58,429 bases of DNA from positions 280,538 to 338,966 of the forward strand of contig NW_014577280.1 of assembly GCF_000485595.1 (NCBI RefSeq), written 5' to 3'. A model generated the notes under the pieces. It saw nothing but the letters and a program-made list of their open reading frames with translations. It made no database searches and was not told the DNA's origin. Source of the stretch: Priapulus caudatus (lineage: Eukaryota > Priapulida > Priapulimorpha > Priapulimorphida > Priapulidae). The translations under genes were made by a program, and so were the position numbers. This document shows positions 34,600 through 45,318 of the stretch, in pieces. Position 1 is the stretch's first letter, and each line of letters begins with the position of its first letter.

Positions 34600-34915
34600 C
34601 TTCAGGACAACCTATGAGGTCTTCAGATCGAGAATTTAGAGACTAGTGCAAAGAACTGACTGTTTGTTTGTGTGTTCAGAATTTGGATTCTCTGTGTTCG
34701 CTTGGTGTTCAGAATGACTACACTCAGCGCGTCCCTGTTGAGGACATTGGACTTCGAACTTTGTTGTTGATCAAGTTGATCATTGTTCCGCGTTTCAGTT
34801 ATCGAGTTAACTTTAAAACTTTGTTGTCGAAAAATCGTTCTGTGTTTAGACACCCACTTGGACTTTCAGTGCGTTCACTCTAACGACATGCCTGTCGTGT
34901 TGATGTCCCCTGGGA
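34600..34915. other. BEL/Pao 3' untranslated region
   Basis: No coding recognised between the pol end and the 3' LTR. Confidence 0.5.
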
Positions 34916-35130
34916 TGTTACGGCGTGCCACCTTCATAATCGTTCCGGTTCGCATTTTATATGTTACCCCATGTGCGCTCCGGTTTTCCCGATTCGCCTT
35001 TTTGATGTAACCAGGCTAGTGGAAAACGTCAACAATATCAAACACGATTGAAAAATAATAAGAACTTTTATTCAAGTTTACGGAGTTTAATTCTTTCAAT
35101 GTGGACATTATTTCTATTTCGCAATTAACA
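34916..35130 (+). repeat. BEL/Pao 3' LTR
   Basis: Direct repeat of the 5' LTR, ending ATTAACA; the LINE sequence resumes right after it. Confidence 0.9.
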
Positions 35131-36460
35131 CTCATAATGCGGGTAACGGATATCTTCGTTTTGCTTTAATAGTCGTTTTGTAGCTCTGAATAGTTTTCCT
35201 TGATCACAGCTATTCGTAGCAATAAAGTTTGCGTAAAAATTATGCCTAGCTTCATTCATCAAGTACGTTGTGCGGGTTTTGTAAGTTTTATAAGTGGCAT
35301 AATCGGACAAAGACTGTTGTCCTCCAAATTTTTTCTGCTTTCCGTTTTTGTCTCTTTGACATTCTAATGTTGTCGTCAAACCAGGGCACACATGGTCTTA
35401 CCGTGATAGATTTGGTCTTGAGAGGAGCATGCTGGTCTAGCAAGTTTGAAAGAGTGGTGTTGTAGGATTTCACTAGTGAATTTAGATCATCGGGAGAGTT
35501 ACGACATAGATCTGAAGCAGAGATATCCGCCTTTAGTGACAGTAGATCAATAGATTTTAGCTTCCGGTATTTTAGCTCCTTTACAGTAAATGTAGGTTTT
35601 GGGGCCTTAATTAAGCTCACACATAACTGCAGCATGATCAGAGAGAAGGCAACCAACGCGTGGTGAACCACAGATAATGTTGTCCGCTTGGCGAGTAATC
35701 ATTAAGTCCAGTGTGTGACCTTGTACATGGGTTGGTTGTTTTACGTGTTGTTCCAGCCCCATTGATTCCAACAAGTCCAAAAGTCTATTTGCGTCAGGGC
35801 TATCAGCATCAACATGAATGTTAAAGTCTCCTGTTATGAAAAGAGTATCAGCAGATAGAATAGCTGATTCAAGGTATTCAGCGAACTCGTTGAAGAACAC
35901 GCCGGTGGAGACTGGGTGCTCAGAAGAGTATGGCGGTCTATAGATGATGGCAAGTCGTAGTCGAAAAGGTCCAGATTGAATTTTCCATTCTGAATATTCA
36001 AATGAAGCTGTCTCGGCAGCTGCGATTTTATTGACAATCACACTGTCTCTAAATACAAGCGCTGTGCCGCCTCCTTTGCGGGTCGTGCGTGGCTGATCCA
36101 GAAGATTATAACCGAGAGGAGTGGCTAGGGCTCTAGCAGCAACATCATTGTCGGTAAGCCATGTTTCAGTTATGGCAATCAAATCAGCTTTACTCTCGCA
36201 AACAAAATCAACAAACTCTGCCGACTTGTTCTTTATGGAACGAGCGTTTAGAGTACATAGCTGCATGAACGGCTTCTCAGTGACAGGTATCGCGTCGACA
36301 GTCGGCACGTTAGCAATGAATTTGATACATGAAATAGGCTTTGAGCTACGTGTGAGATCTGTGCAGACTCTTGCAGTAATAACTGGTGAAATAAACTCAT
36401 ACGGTTGAATACCGATCAAGTTCGAATAATTGTTATCCAGCTGACGTCTGACTGGCCGTC
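35131..36460 (-). pseudogene. CR1-like LINE endonuclease and linker
   Basis: Minus strand, starting around 36460. The AP-endonuclease (EEP) domain shows LCTLNARSIKNKSAEFVDFV, ADLIAITETWLTDND (catalytic Glu), RKGGGTALVFRDSV, LAIIYRPPYS, LFITGDFNIHVD (catalytic Asp), THVQGHTLDLMITR and LLSDHAAVMCEL (catalytic His). All main catalytic motifs are kept. A shift near 35640 joins a linker (KELKYRKLKSIDLLSLKADI) and another near 35330 leads to LFRATKRLLKQNEDIRYPHY, where the BEL/Pao element interrupts. Confidence 0.9.
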
Positions 36461-36704
36461 ATGTAGCATTGATGAGGGGTTTAATTGGCCGACGGTAATT
36501 TCTGCCCGCCCTTGTTCCTCGATGTGTCATCTTTGATTTCTTGCACAGCTGTAGTGACTTTATTCTCGTCCATACAGCACTGTTTAGACTTGATTTGGCG
36601 ATGGCAGAAACTTCACGGTTGATTGAGCGTAGCATTGCACTTGTGTACCGGACAGCCATTTTGTGACGCTGAAGCACTGTAGCAGATTTGCTCAGAAATC
36701 CCAA
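36459..36704 (-). CDS. CR1-like LINE 5' product (short, basic)
   Basis: An 81-residue basic frame upstream of the endonuclease. It is rich in Lys/Arg/Ser (KKSKMTHRGTRAGRNYRRPI). RGTRAG-(K/R)-type phrases are common just before the endonuclease in CR1-like elements, so this is probably the N-terminal linker of ORF2 or a reduced ORF1. No RNA-binding fold is visible. Confidence 0.45.
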   Translation of the reverse strand: MGFLSKSATVLQRHKMAVRYTSAMLRSINREVSAIAKSSLNSAVWTRIKSLQLCKKSKMTHRGTRAGRNYRRPIKPLINAT

Positions 36705-36720
36705 TTTTGCAGGCCGAAAT

Positions 36721-37119
36721 GTTCACAAACTATCGTTTGTAATTCACTTACAGTGTTTTTTGCCTGTACCTTGGATGTTCATAAAAGTACTTGTTTATAA
36801 CAAACACAAATAAAACACTTAATAATCACGTAAAATTACACAAACGGGTGCAGCTATGCAGCGCAACCCTTCAGCATAGTCACGCACGTGAAAATGCCTT
36901 TAAATGTATTTCCTTGAAAACCATACATTTTTCGAAATCCTAGTGGAAACAATGTCTCAAACAAATAAGGAAGTTTGCACTTCAAACTTTTTGAATAAAA
37001 TTAATGAACAACGTCCGGGGAACAACGTTTTTGAATGAAAATAGGTTCAATCTGCAGGAAACATCCAATATTCACTTTTTTACATTTAATTTTAAAATTT
37101 TTGCCCTACTTTTTTGCAG
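36721..37119. other. Non-coding spacer
   Basis: No gene recognised. A pyrimidine-rich acceptor-like site (CCTACTTTTTTGCAG) ends at 37120. Confidence 0.4.
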
Positions 37120-37120
37120 A

Positions 37121-38996
37121 ATTGTGAATGGCGATCCAGAGGATAAAGCAACATCTTGATGAATGCTATTCCAAGACCAAGGACATTAACGAGAATGGCA
37201 GGACTTTGAATGGGCATGTCATCTTTCTGCATTCACAGAACCGTAAATGTGACGAATATGTGGTTACTGTGAGAAAACTGCAGCAGTGTTCTAGTGATTT
37301 CAGTAAGGTGAACTCAAATGCACTGAAATCTTTAGTTATGCGCGTTGTACAATCATATAACAATTTGAAAAATATATCAATCAGAACTGGGAATCGATAG
37401 TAACATTTTTCCAGGAGCCTCTACCATGTCCATCGTCGTCGACATCATCATGTGCTACACCATCATCTACACATGTCCATAGTCCATCTACAGCCGTAAC
37501 TGTAACTCCTGCAGCTCTTAGGTCACCGACACCTAAGAAATTGAAAAGTGACTGCATAAAATGTGTGCATAGACGGGAATCTGTAAAAAAAACTTACGAA
37601 AGCAAAGAGATCTTTAGCACGTGACCTCTGTGCATCGAAAATTCCAGTGGACGAAAATCGTCGATTACGCCAGTCACTTGCTCGTAAAACTGAACTTGAG
37701 ACTTCTTTGCGTATTAAACTTAGAACAGTGAATAGTGAATTGTCAACGAGTAACAGAACTATAAACTCTTTGCAAAAGAAGCTTAACTGTGATTCTAACT
37801 ACCAGGAAGTACTCAAGCTGAGGAGACGGAAATCTAAAATGCAGCATGTGCACAGAAAAGCAAGGCAACAGTTCCAGCAGGACATTAATGAACTAACACA
37901 AAGAAACATTGGTTTAGAAAGTGAACTAAAACAGCTGAAATCTGGATATGATGATCTTTTCGTTCAACTAAAAGATGCACAGGCTGAGGCTGCAGCTGTT
38001 AATACATCTGTGAAAGTAGATACAAAAAACATACAGTGTTTTATATCGAAAAGCTGGATACCATTGTTTATTGAATCAAGTGTCTGTTGATTCAACAAGT
38101 TACGTTATCAAAACTATTATGAAAGAGTTGACAGGTGTTGACCTTGAAAATGAAGCACATCCAACAACAATCCCCCAGTTTGCTTACGAATTGGGTGTGC
38201 TTAGTGACTTGCAAGTTGGTGAGGCTTTAACCAGTTATGAGAACATTACATTGGCATGAGATGCTACATCTATCGAAGGAGATCACGTCAATGAAGTCCA
38301 CATCAATGTCTACAGTTCTGGTATCGGCATTAGTAGTCTCGTGTTACAAATTGCTGAGTTGCCAGGTGGCACGCAACATGATTATTTTTGCCACATAAGG
38401 GATGCCATCGAGGATATTGTGGAATCGTATGCATCCTTTCATCAGCTGCCAGATGATGACGTCCTCATCACTGTAAAGAAACATCTGAAGAACACCATGA
38501 CTGACAGAGTGGCAGTAAACCATTGTGTTGTGACCCAGCTCGAGACAAAGTATGACACGAAACTACTTGAACTAAATTGCAATCTACACCCACTTGATGG
38601 GCTTGCCCAAGTTCTGGAAGTAGTTGATACTGACTACAGCATTCTCAGCAACTTGTTCGGTAATAGCAGCCGTGTTGTGAATGTCATTTTTGCCCTCAAC
38701 AAAATGCGTTATAAAAGATGGCAAGGGTGACCCCGGTGGTTTCAAACTATTCTTTAAAAGAGAAGGAATTCGTTATGGCATGGTTATTAGATATGTCGGT
38801 AACCGGTTACATGTGTTATTTCATTTGTGTAGAATTCATTACTATATGTGTGACAGACTTCTAGTGTATTTACGATCCGCTTGCAACAACAACAGAACTT
38901 TGAGGACAGCTCTAATCAAGGACTTGGAAAACCCACACATTGTATTGCATTTACAGATACTAGGACTTGTTGGAATAAATACTAGAAATTGGACTT
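37121..38996 (+). pseudogene. Transposase-like protein of unassigned superfamily
   Basis: The N-terminal part (ATG 37128, RIKQHLDECYSKTKDINENG) and a Ser/Pro/Thr linker lead to a Cys pair (DCIKCVHRRE) near 37545. A long coiled coil follows (37647-38030, ENRRLRQSLARKTELETSL and on). The core (38071-38998) reads YELGVLSDLQVGEAL, then DATSIEGDHVNEVHINVY, MTDRVAVNHCVV, LLELNCNLHPLDGLA and DGKGDPGGFKLFF. I recognise this core from multicopy transposon-like proteins of fish and marine invertebrates, but cannot name its superfamily. TGA at 38257-38259 replaces what is usually a Trp before DATS. One extra A near 38713 shifts the end. Confidence 0.6.
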
Positions 38997-39054
38997 GATC
39001 CGCTAGATGGCGCATTATTAGTATAAATAAGTTGTGGATATAGAAATCAGTTAA

Positions 39055-39106
39055 TTAACCCTAATCCTAACCCTAATCCTAACCCTAACCCTATCCCTAA
39101 TTCTAA
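39055..39106. repeat. Interstitial telomere-like (CCCTAA)n tract
   Basis: About eight CCCTAA-type units, several with one change (CCTAAT, CCTATC). TTAGGG is the ancestral metazoan telomere repeat. Confidence 0.85.
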
Positions 39107-39612
39107 AAATTAAATTACATAATTCGGCGCCTTTCGGACTTGGGAGACACGCTGCTCCTAGTCGCAGCTATAGAAAATGCGCAGGTCCATGGGCGCAGCC
39201 ATCTTGGGTCATACGGATGGGGTCCAAAGAAAACAAGGCGCGGATACGCAAAAAGTGATAATGCAATGTGTAGAGTATAATAATCAACGAGGTTATGTAC
39301 TATTAGTCAGCATAATATACGAGGAGATTTGAATAAAGTGAATAGTCCAAGTTGTCGAAGAGAGGGATATTTACTTAGAAACGAGTTGCATCAGATGATG
39401 CAATAATCGTATCAGCCACGGTTTGCGTCTAGAGTCCCTTTATAGAGTTGCGACAACTCGCAATTAGAAACTAGGGTCCCTATATACAGAGAGTTCACGA
39501 GTCGGAAAAAATCGGCCACGTGGTCGCTGGACGACATGTGTGTTTCCAAATGGATCCACACCGCTGCCGCTCAAGTACAGCGCTGTATGGATACGCTGCA
39601 CAATGGTCCGTA

Positions 39613-39903
39613 GTAATTAATTAGACTAATCGTGCTTCAATAAACTCAAAATTCACAGAGATTATAGCTAAGACATGTGTCTATGTGTATCTAGATTTCT
39701 AGAAGTGTAACTCAAATCGTTCACGCCATATGATAGTTAAATTGCACACTTTCTTACCGCCCATAGCCGTGCGCATATCAGCCTATGTGCGATACCGCGC
39801 GTAGATATTTGCTAATTAATTAGACCACTCGCGCTTCACTAAACTCAAGAATCACAGAGATCATAGATAACACATGTGTTTATATGTATCTAGATTTCTA
39901 GAA
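39613..39903. repeat. Two direct copies of a ~91-bp block
   Basis: Copies at 39613-39704 and 39813-39903 share TAATTAATTAGAC, CGCTTCA-TAAACTCAA and GTATCTAGATTTCTAGAA, with scattered substitutions; about 110 bp lies between them. Confidence 0.8.
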
Positions 39904-40125
39904 ACTGTGTCTGTTTCAGTCTCTTGGCCAAAATTCAAAACAAGACTAACGGCTCAAGGATAGAGAGCCTGGTTGTGAGAGCAAAGCCAATGAGTTACGC
40001 TACAGTTCTCAATGGAACCATGCTCTCTATCCTTGTACCAGACTGTCAGTAACATGGGGCATGATTACTGTGGCCTCTTTAATTTCAAAAACAAACACAA
40101 AAGCTTTAGTATTCCAATCAACATA

Positions 40126-40820
40126 TGTAACAGCACAGCACCGAACCGTACCGGTACCGTGAAGACGTGAACATGCACTCACTATAAGGCGCGCCGAATC
40201 GCAGAGCAAGAGCGTTATTTTTCAGGGCAAGGTAGGAAGAAGAAGAAGAGGAGAACGAGGGAGAAAGCATATTAGGTCTCGAGGAGAGAGATAACAGAGG
40301 GAATAGAAGCACGGGGTTTCAGGTAGGTGAAAACCGGAGAACAACGGGAGAGGAGAATAAAACGGGAAGGAAAGAAGACTACAGGTAGAATGAGGGCAGC
40401 CGGAATCTTTCACTACAAGTGGAGAAGAACGGGATTTCAGTTAGGTAGAGCCAGGAGCGACTACGAGGGTGACACCCGTGGAGGCTACCTAGGTCTACAC
40501 GAAGCGAGGACGAACGGGAGAGAGGAAGACGAAGCCGGTGACACGTTAATTCTTTAATCGTAGTCTAGTGGATCCGCTGCATATACGAACGCAGGGGAAT
40601 TATTTGTAGTCTAGTAAGAAACAATAAAACTATAACCGTACCGTTAACCGAATCCAATTTTGTTCTGTTCCAATGGTACTACCTGTTAGTTGCTACGGGC
40701 ATCACCGTCCTGCCTAACGGCAGGAGCAAACACTGAATCCATACAACTATACACAACGGTTAACTATATAACGCCTGTCATACCGTAGTCGACTAGTCGG
40801 TTACCCCTAGGGCCACTACA
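40126..40820 (+). repeat. Candidate 5' LTR of a second Gypsy-like element
   Basis: Starts TGTAACAGC and ends CCACTACA seven bases before a primer-binding site. AATAAA lies near 40622. A purine-rich tract fills 40225-40400. The left boundary is inferred from TG...CA ends only. Confidence 0.5.
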
Positions 40821-40827
40821 GGTAAAA

Positions 40828-40846
40828 TGGGGGCTCGTGCCGGGAT
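40828..40846 (+). promoter_or_regulatory. Primer-binding site, tRNA-Pro type with one inserted base
   Basis: TGGGGGCTCGTGCCGGGAT differs from the perfect site at 27099 only by an inserted G. It is preceded by the same AAAA context. Confidence 0.75.
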
Positions 40847-40914
40847 GTTCACATCAAAAGGTAGCAATAGCAGATGTACCAGTGTTATAGACGGATAGTG
40901 AACGGGGGGGGTAC

Positions 40915-41460
40915 ATGACGAGTTTTATAAAGAGAATACGGGGTTTTCTGACGCCCCAGGAGAACCGATGCAGCGAGGAATGCAATGCTGGCAGGCAGCG
41001 GGCCGCGAAGGCAGATGAGTCATCGCCACACCAGCTGAGCGAAAGGGAAAGTGTGGACGAGGCCATTATTTTCAGAAGGGGGGAGGTACCGACGACCAGT
41101 CACGATGGCGTATCCACACCGGAGGAGTTTTCTAGGGATAGGAAGATATCTCAGGAAGCAACTAGTAGATCCACTGTCAAATCGATGGGAGGAGATGTAC
41201 GAAGGAATGCGAAGCCTGAGACAGGAAATGGTTAGGTTCATGAAGGACATTAAAGGTCAAGTGCAACAAAATGCAGCTAGGGCTGGAAGCAGAGGTCAAA
41301 GGTCGGGGGAGAGTATGCAGAATGCACCATTCAGCGGAATGGCAAAACCTCCCTCCACAGAATAGGGCAGGAATAGCTGTAATAGTGTTATTATTGCAGG
41401 AGAAAGGGACATATGCAGAGAGATTGCCCACGGAGATTGCAAGGCGGCAATATTTCAGAT
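40915..41460 (+). pseudogene. Gypsy-like gag remnant
   Basis: Two overlapping frames (40915-41235, 41051-41365) follow the primer site. One is Glu/Arg/Ser-rich with a short start; the other ends in a helical stretch (WEEMYEGMRSLRQEMVRF). Position after the primer site suggests gag, but no capsid motif proves it. Confidence 0.35.
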
Positions 41461-42058
41461 AATCACGCACCACGGACAGGAGTTGCCGAGATGAGTCAGC
41501 GACCGTTAAACTAGGACGGGCTAGGAATAGTCGGTAGCCTGGTCCATAGTAAGCCGACTGAGGGAGCTACACCACGATCTACTGGGTTCACACTCTCTCA
41601 GAAAGGTAAGATAGAAGAAAACGAAGATACAGAAAATAGTTCAGGCAAGGCTGAAGCCACACAGATACCTATTATCTCAGTAGCACCACTGCAATGTCAT
41701 TCCACATGAATAAAACACAGGTATGGCCAAGTCGTTTTGTCGTCGCCGAAACTCGCCCTGAATCTGCTGTGGCTTAAAACTGATAATTTGTCAGTTTCGG
41801 TCCACTAGATGGCCAAAGCATCGCTATAAACAAAGTGCTTTGCGCATGATTACGTCGCCGCGCGCGAGTTTGTAAACCGTAGGATGATGACGCCAGATTG
41901 ATGAATCACGCGTCTCTGATTGGTGCGAAGTAATAATGCCTGTGACGTCAGCGTTAGAAACGCGGTTCAGCATTAGCAACTCAGCGACAGCACTGATCGA
42001 GACGACTGCAAGTCGAATTGGTTTTATCCTGATTTGATGTTTATAATACTTGTCGGAC
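41461..42058. other. Non-coding; CpG-rich stretch before a candidate first exon
   Basis: From about 41840 to 41960 the sequence is CpG-rich with GCGC runs, like an invertebrate promoter. No TATA box in a convincing position. Confidence 0.35.
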
Positions 42059-42158
42059 ATGCCGTTGTTGCGGTGTCAGATCTGTTGCAGTGGTAGTGAC
42101 GATGCCTGTGGACTCGGAGGAGATGAAATAGTGAAACATGCTCATGCCAATCTGAAGG
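42059..42158 (+). CDS. Candidate first exon with Cys cluster
   Basis: ATG at 42059 opens MPLLRCQICCSGSDDACGL and ends AHANLK at a GTGAGC donor. A C-x2-C-C pair and later His residues could form a metal site. It lies just outside the left TIR at 42196. It may be the first exon of a gene whose later exons were displaced, for instance the MULE-type gene at 46.1 kb. No family recognised. Confidence 0.35.
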
Positions 42159-42229
42159 TGAGCTTAACTCAGATTTCTCTCGACTCATGTTTATAGGGTA
42201 AAGCAGCCAAATGTCTGACAGGAGTCAAT

Positions 42230-43385
42230 AGTCGGCCGCCTACGTAAAAAACTATTTTGTAATTATTTGTAAATGTTATTTAATAAAAAACCCAAGTTAT
42301 TTCTACAGATTAATGTGTTATGTAAATTTTTATACTAAATAATCTAGACTGTGTTGCATATATAAAGATTTACGAGAATTTATTTATACTCCCATGAGCC
42401 TTCAGCAGCCTCTTGCCGCCAATATTGAAATTACGTCGATGTATAGCAGAAAATTTTGGGTGGGTAAATCGTTGTGTTTCTTGTTTAATAACACAAGTAT
42501 TCATGACTATGTGTGTTTTTAACATGAATGAACATGTCAGGATGCCTTAATTTTTACATAAGTTTACAAAAAAATACTTCAATTACATGAAATTATCACA
42601 TGATTTATGCTGTCCGACCTTACCCGTCCTCCAAAATTTTTGTTGAGTCTAAAGTCGGACAGTAGAATCATAATGTCAACTCTCATAGAGGCAACACTTT
42701 TTAATTTGCCCCTTTTAAAAACGAATTTAATTAGATTGTATATACCTACTGTATATTTTTAAAAGTACTAGGAGCAAAAATTATTACTGGATCATATTAA
42801 TAGCTTATAATAAAATATAAATAATAACATATCATCATGGAAATTGAAATAAAATTGTTTTAATTTACAATAAATCGGAAATGTAAGTTTTATTTTACAA
42901 TAAATCAAAAATGTAGAACTGTTTTATTTTACAATAAAACAAAATTTTAACATCGTATTAATTGTGCATAATTAAATTTTAAACGAGTTAAATTTTAAAT
43001 TAAATACTGCATTGAATCTGAATTTTGCAAAAAAGTAAAGGTGCAGTATATACACAGTCTCCCTCTCCCCTGCGTCCCACCTCTCTAATACAAACTTTAT
43101 TTTTACATTGTAAACACCGCCCTAGTACACAATGGTTCCCAACCCCTTCCCAATCTCCTGCCTACAGACTCGATAACACGACGAAATTTAACTCGAGTTA
43201 GCGATTATGTAGCGTCTGCATAGCTAGTATTATCTAGCGATTATGTAGCCCCGTATAAACACTTAACTCGAGTTAAATTTCGTCGTGTACACCGTAACAT
43301 CGATACCACTGTCAATCCGTCCAATCCTGCTAATGTTTCCTTCTCTTTTAGCCTGTTCTATTTCCATCAACGACCTCTCCTCCTC
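42230..43385. other. Tigger copy 1 5' non-coding region
   Basis: AT-rich. From about 42430 it matches 47868-48618 (GAAATTACGTCG onward). It holds a CTGTCCGACCTTACCC motif at 42610 with an inverted GTCGGACAG at 42655. An inverted TAACTCGAGTTA-containing pair (43187-43284) is also present in copy 2 at 48406-48505. Confidence 0.6.
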
Positions 43386-45318
43386 ATGCCTCGGTGCCGC
43401 AAACTAGCTAAATGGCAAGATGCCGATATGAGTTCGGCCGTGCTTGCTGTCAAGCAGAAAAGAATGTCAACGAGAGAAGTAGCAAAATTTTATAACGTAC
43501 TGAAATCTACTCTTGGTGACAGAGTCACAGGGAAAATTAAGGAACAATCTAAAATGGGTTGTCCACCAACCATCCCCCTCAAAATAGAAAATGACCAAGT
43601 ACTAGTCACTAATGCAAAAAAATGTGCTGCCTCCGGATTTGGATATTCGCGAAAAACGTTTTTGGACAAGGCAATACAACTGTGTACTAGGATGGAAATT
43701 CCAATCAAGAGTAAATCAGGAAGCCTGGGGAAAGACTGGTGGAAAGGCTTCAAATCACGTCATCAGGACATCTCTCTCAGAAAACCCGAAAAGCTGACAA
43801 CAGTGAGAGCAAGAATGCTAACCCGCACAGTAACATCGAAATACTTTACAGACCTCGGAATTTTTTTTAGAAAAGCTAGACAAAAAACAAGCCACAACAA
43901 ATTTACAACTGCGACGAGACTGGCATCAACTTTGAGCACCAACCATCCAAAATAATAGCAGCAAGGGGGGCAAAAGTAGTACAGAGCAGGGTTAGTAACA
44001 GCAAGCAGAATGTAACGGTTATGGCTGCAATCAACACAGCTGGTAAGGCGATTCCGCGAGCTGTTGTTGTCAAGGGAAAAACAAGCAAGGCATTGCAGGG
44101 GTACGACACAGCGTCCGGGCCACCAGAGACGCTGTGGTCGTGCCAAAGAAAAGCATGGATGGAGGACGTGCTCGGCAAGGACTGGCTGCAGTCAGTCTTC
44201 CTCCCCAACGCCAGGAAGGAGCGGCCTCTCCTGCTAGTCTTGGATGACCACAGCAGTCACGTCACTCTGGACTTTATCCAGCTAGCCAGAGAAAATGATG
44301 TCCACCTGCTAGCCTTGCCTCCGCACACTACTCACTTCCTGCAGCCTCTCGACCGATCATTCTTTGGCCCCCTAAAACAAAACTATAATGCAGTATGCAC
44401 AAAATTATCAGGGAAAATCCGGACAAGATGATCAGCAAGTGGGGTTAGCCCTCCCTTTTTAGAGGCAGTTGGCTACAAACCATAGCGCCCCTCACTATAG
44501 CAAACGAGTTCCGCGCAACAGGATTATATCCATTCAGTCCAAGCACGATCCCCGAAGCAGCATTCATGCCGTCCGACCCGTACGACCTGCCAGCACCCAT
44601 CAGAGATTCCAGCACCATTCCACGATCCAACAGCACCTTTTCAGAGGAGGTAGGCATTGGAGGCACCCCTACAGAGGAAAGACAAGCAGCTGCAGCTACA
44701 ATAATATCCGCAGAGCTGGCTGCTCTTCAAGTGCTCGAAAACACCTTGAGCAAAGAGTAAGTAGACACGTTCAACAACAGGCTTGAAAATGAGTACGACA
44801 TGCCAGAAACATACGACCAACTATATTCGTGTTGGAGGAGCTTAAAAGAAGCTGCTGCTGCTACGCCATCGCCGCAGCTTGTCGACGTTGTGGAAGCTGT
44901 TGGTCCCATTCCATCTTGGGACGACAGTGTCGAATCAATATTCGCACAACCATCGACAAGCACAACCCTAGATAATAACCCTAGAAAATGAAAAGGCAAA
45001 TTACATCCCACCGATTCTTAACTAGTAAAGAATACATAGCAAAAAAAATTGCGTCAGAGGAGGAGAAAACCCAAATTATAAAAGTGAAGGAGACAAGAAA
45101 ACGCGAGAGAGAAATAAAAAAGGCAAAACAAGCAGATGATAAAGCAAAGAAGACGTTGGAAAAAGCAAAAAGGAAATGCTGTAAAATCAACAGTAGACGA
45201 CAAGTACTTTGTGTGCTTGACCTCGTGGCATGATGATGAGGGTGGAATGGAGTGGGTGCAGTGTGAGAAGTGCGAGAAATGGCTCCACACTGGTTGCATA
45301 CCTGAGTGTATTTTTTAA
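43386..45318 (+). pseudogene. jerky-like Tigger transposase, copy 1 (3' truncated)
   Basis: From ATG 43386: helix-turn-helix (MPRCRKLAKWQDADMSSAVL), CENP-B/Tc5 domain (GKDWWKGFKSRHQDISLRKP), a shift near 43860 in a T-run, then the DDE domain with LLLVLDDHSSHVTLDFIQLA and HFLQPLDRSFFGPLKQNY. A shift near 44400 breaks the FRATGLYPF end, which copy 2 keeps. The tail (44469-44995) is Ala/Ser-rich and continues into a Lys/Glu helix and the first half of a PHD-like finger (MEWVQCEKCEKWLHTGCIP). Copy 1 and copy 2 diverge immediately after this point. Confidence 0.85.

Larger units (their letters stand above)
30210..35130 (+). mobile_element. BEL/Pao LTR retrotransposon, internally deleted
   Basis: Two LTRs of 211-215 bp (30210-30420 and 34916-35130) bound 4.9 kb with gag, a protease-region remnant and an integrase remnant. 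The LTRs start TGTTACGGCG. The right one ends ATTAACA; the left lacks three of those bases. I count about seven substitutions between them, roughly 3 percent. Flanks read CTCGA on the left and CTCAT on the right, a possible decayed 5-bp target duplication. Most of the reverse transcriptase is missing. Confidence 0.88.
28222..36720 (-). mobile_element. CR1-like LINE, nearly full length, split by a BEL/Pao insertion
   Basis: Minus strand. The 5' part (36720-35131) holds a short basic first product and the endonuclease. The 3' part (30209-28222) holds reverse transcriptase, the C-terminal region and an A/T-rich 3' end with an (ATT)n tail at 28222-28240. The reading frame runs PHYE on one side and DKSVLAND on the other side of the BEL/Pao element at 30210-35130. 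The two halves are therefore one LINE. The 3' UTR holds a ~80-bp direct duplication (about 28300-28430). Confidence 0.85.
38999..40125. other. Non-coding with telomere-like tract and a spaced 91-bp duplication
   Basis: No gene. It holds the CCCTAA tract at 39055-39106 and two copies of a ~91-bp block (39613-39704 and 39813-39903) starting TAATTAATTAGAC and ending CTAGATTTCTAGAA, about 85 percent identical by eye. Confidence 0.6.

Noticed and set aside
40027-40413. Minus-strand Ser/Leu/Pro-rich frames
   Set aside because: They are the antisense of a purine-rich tract in the candidate LTR.
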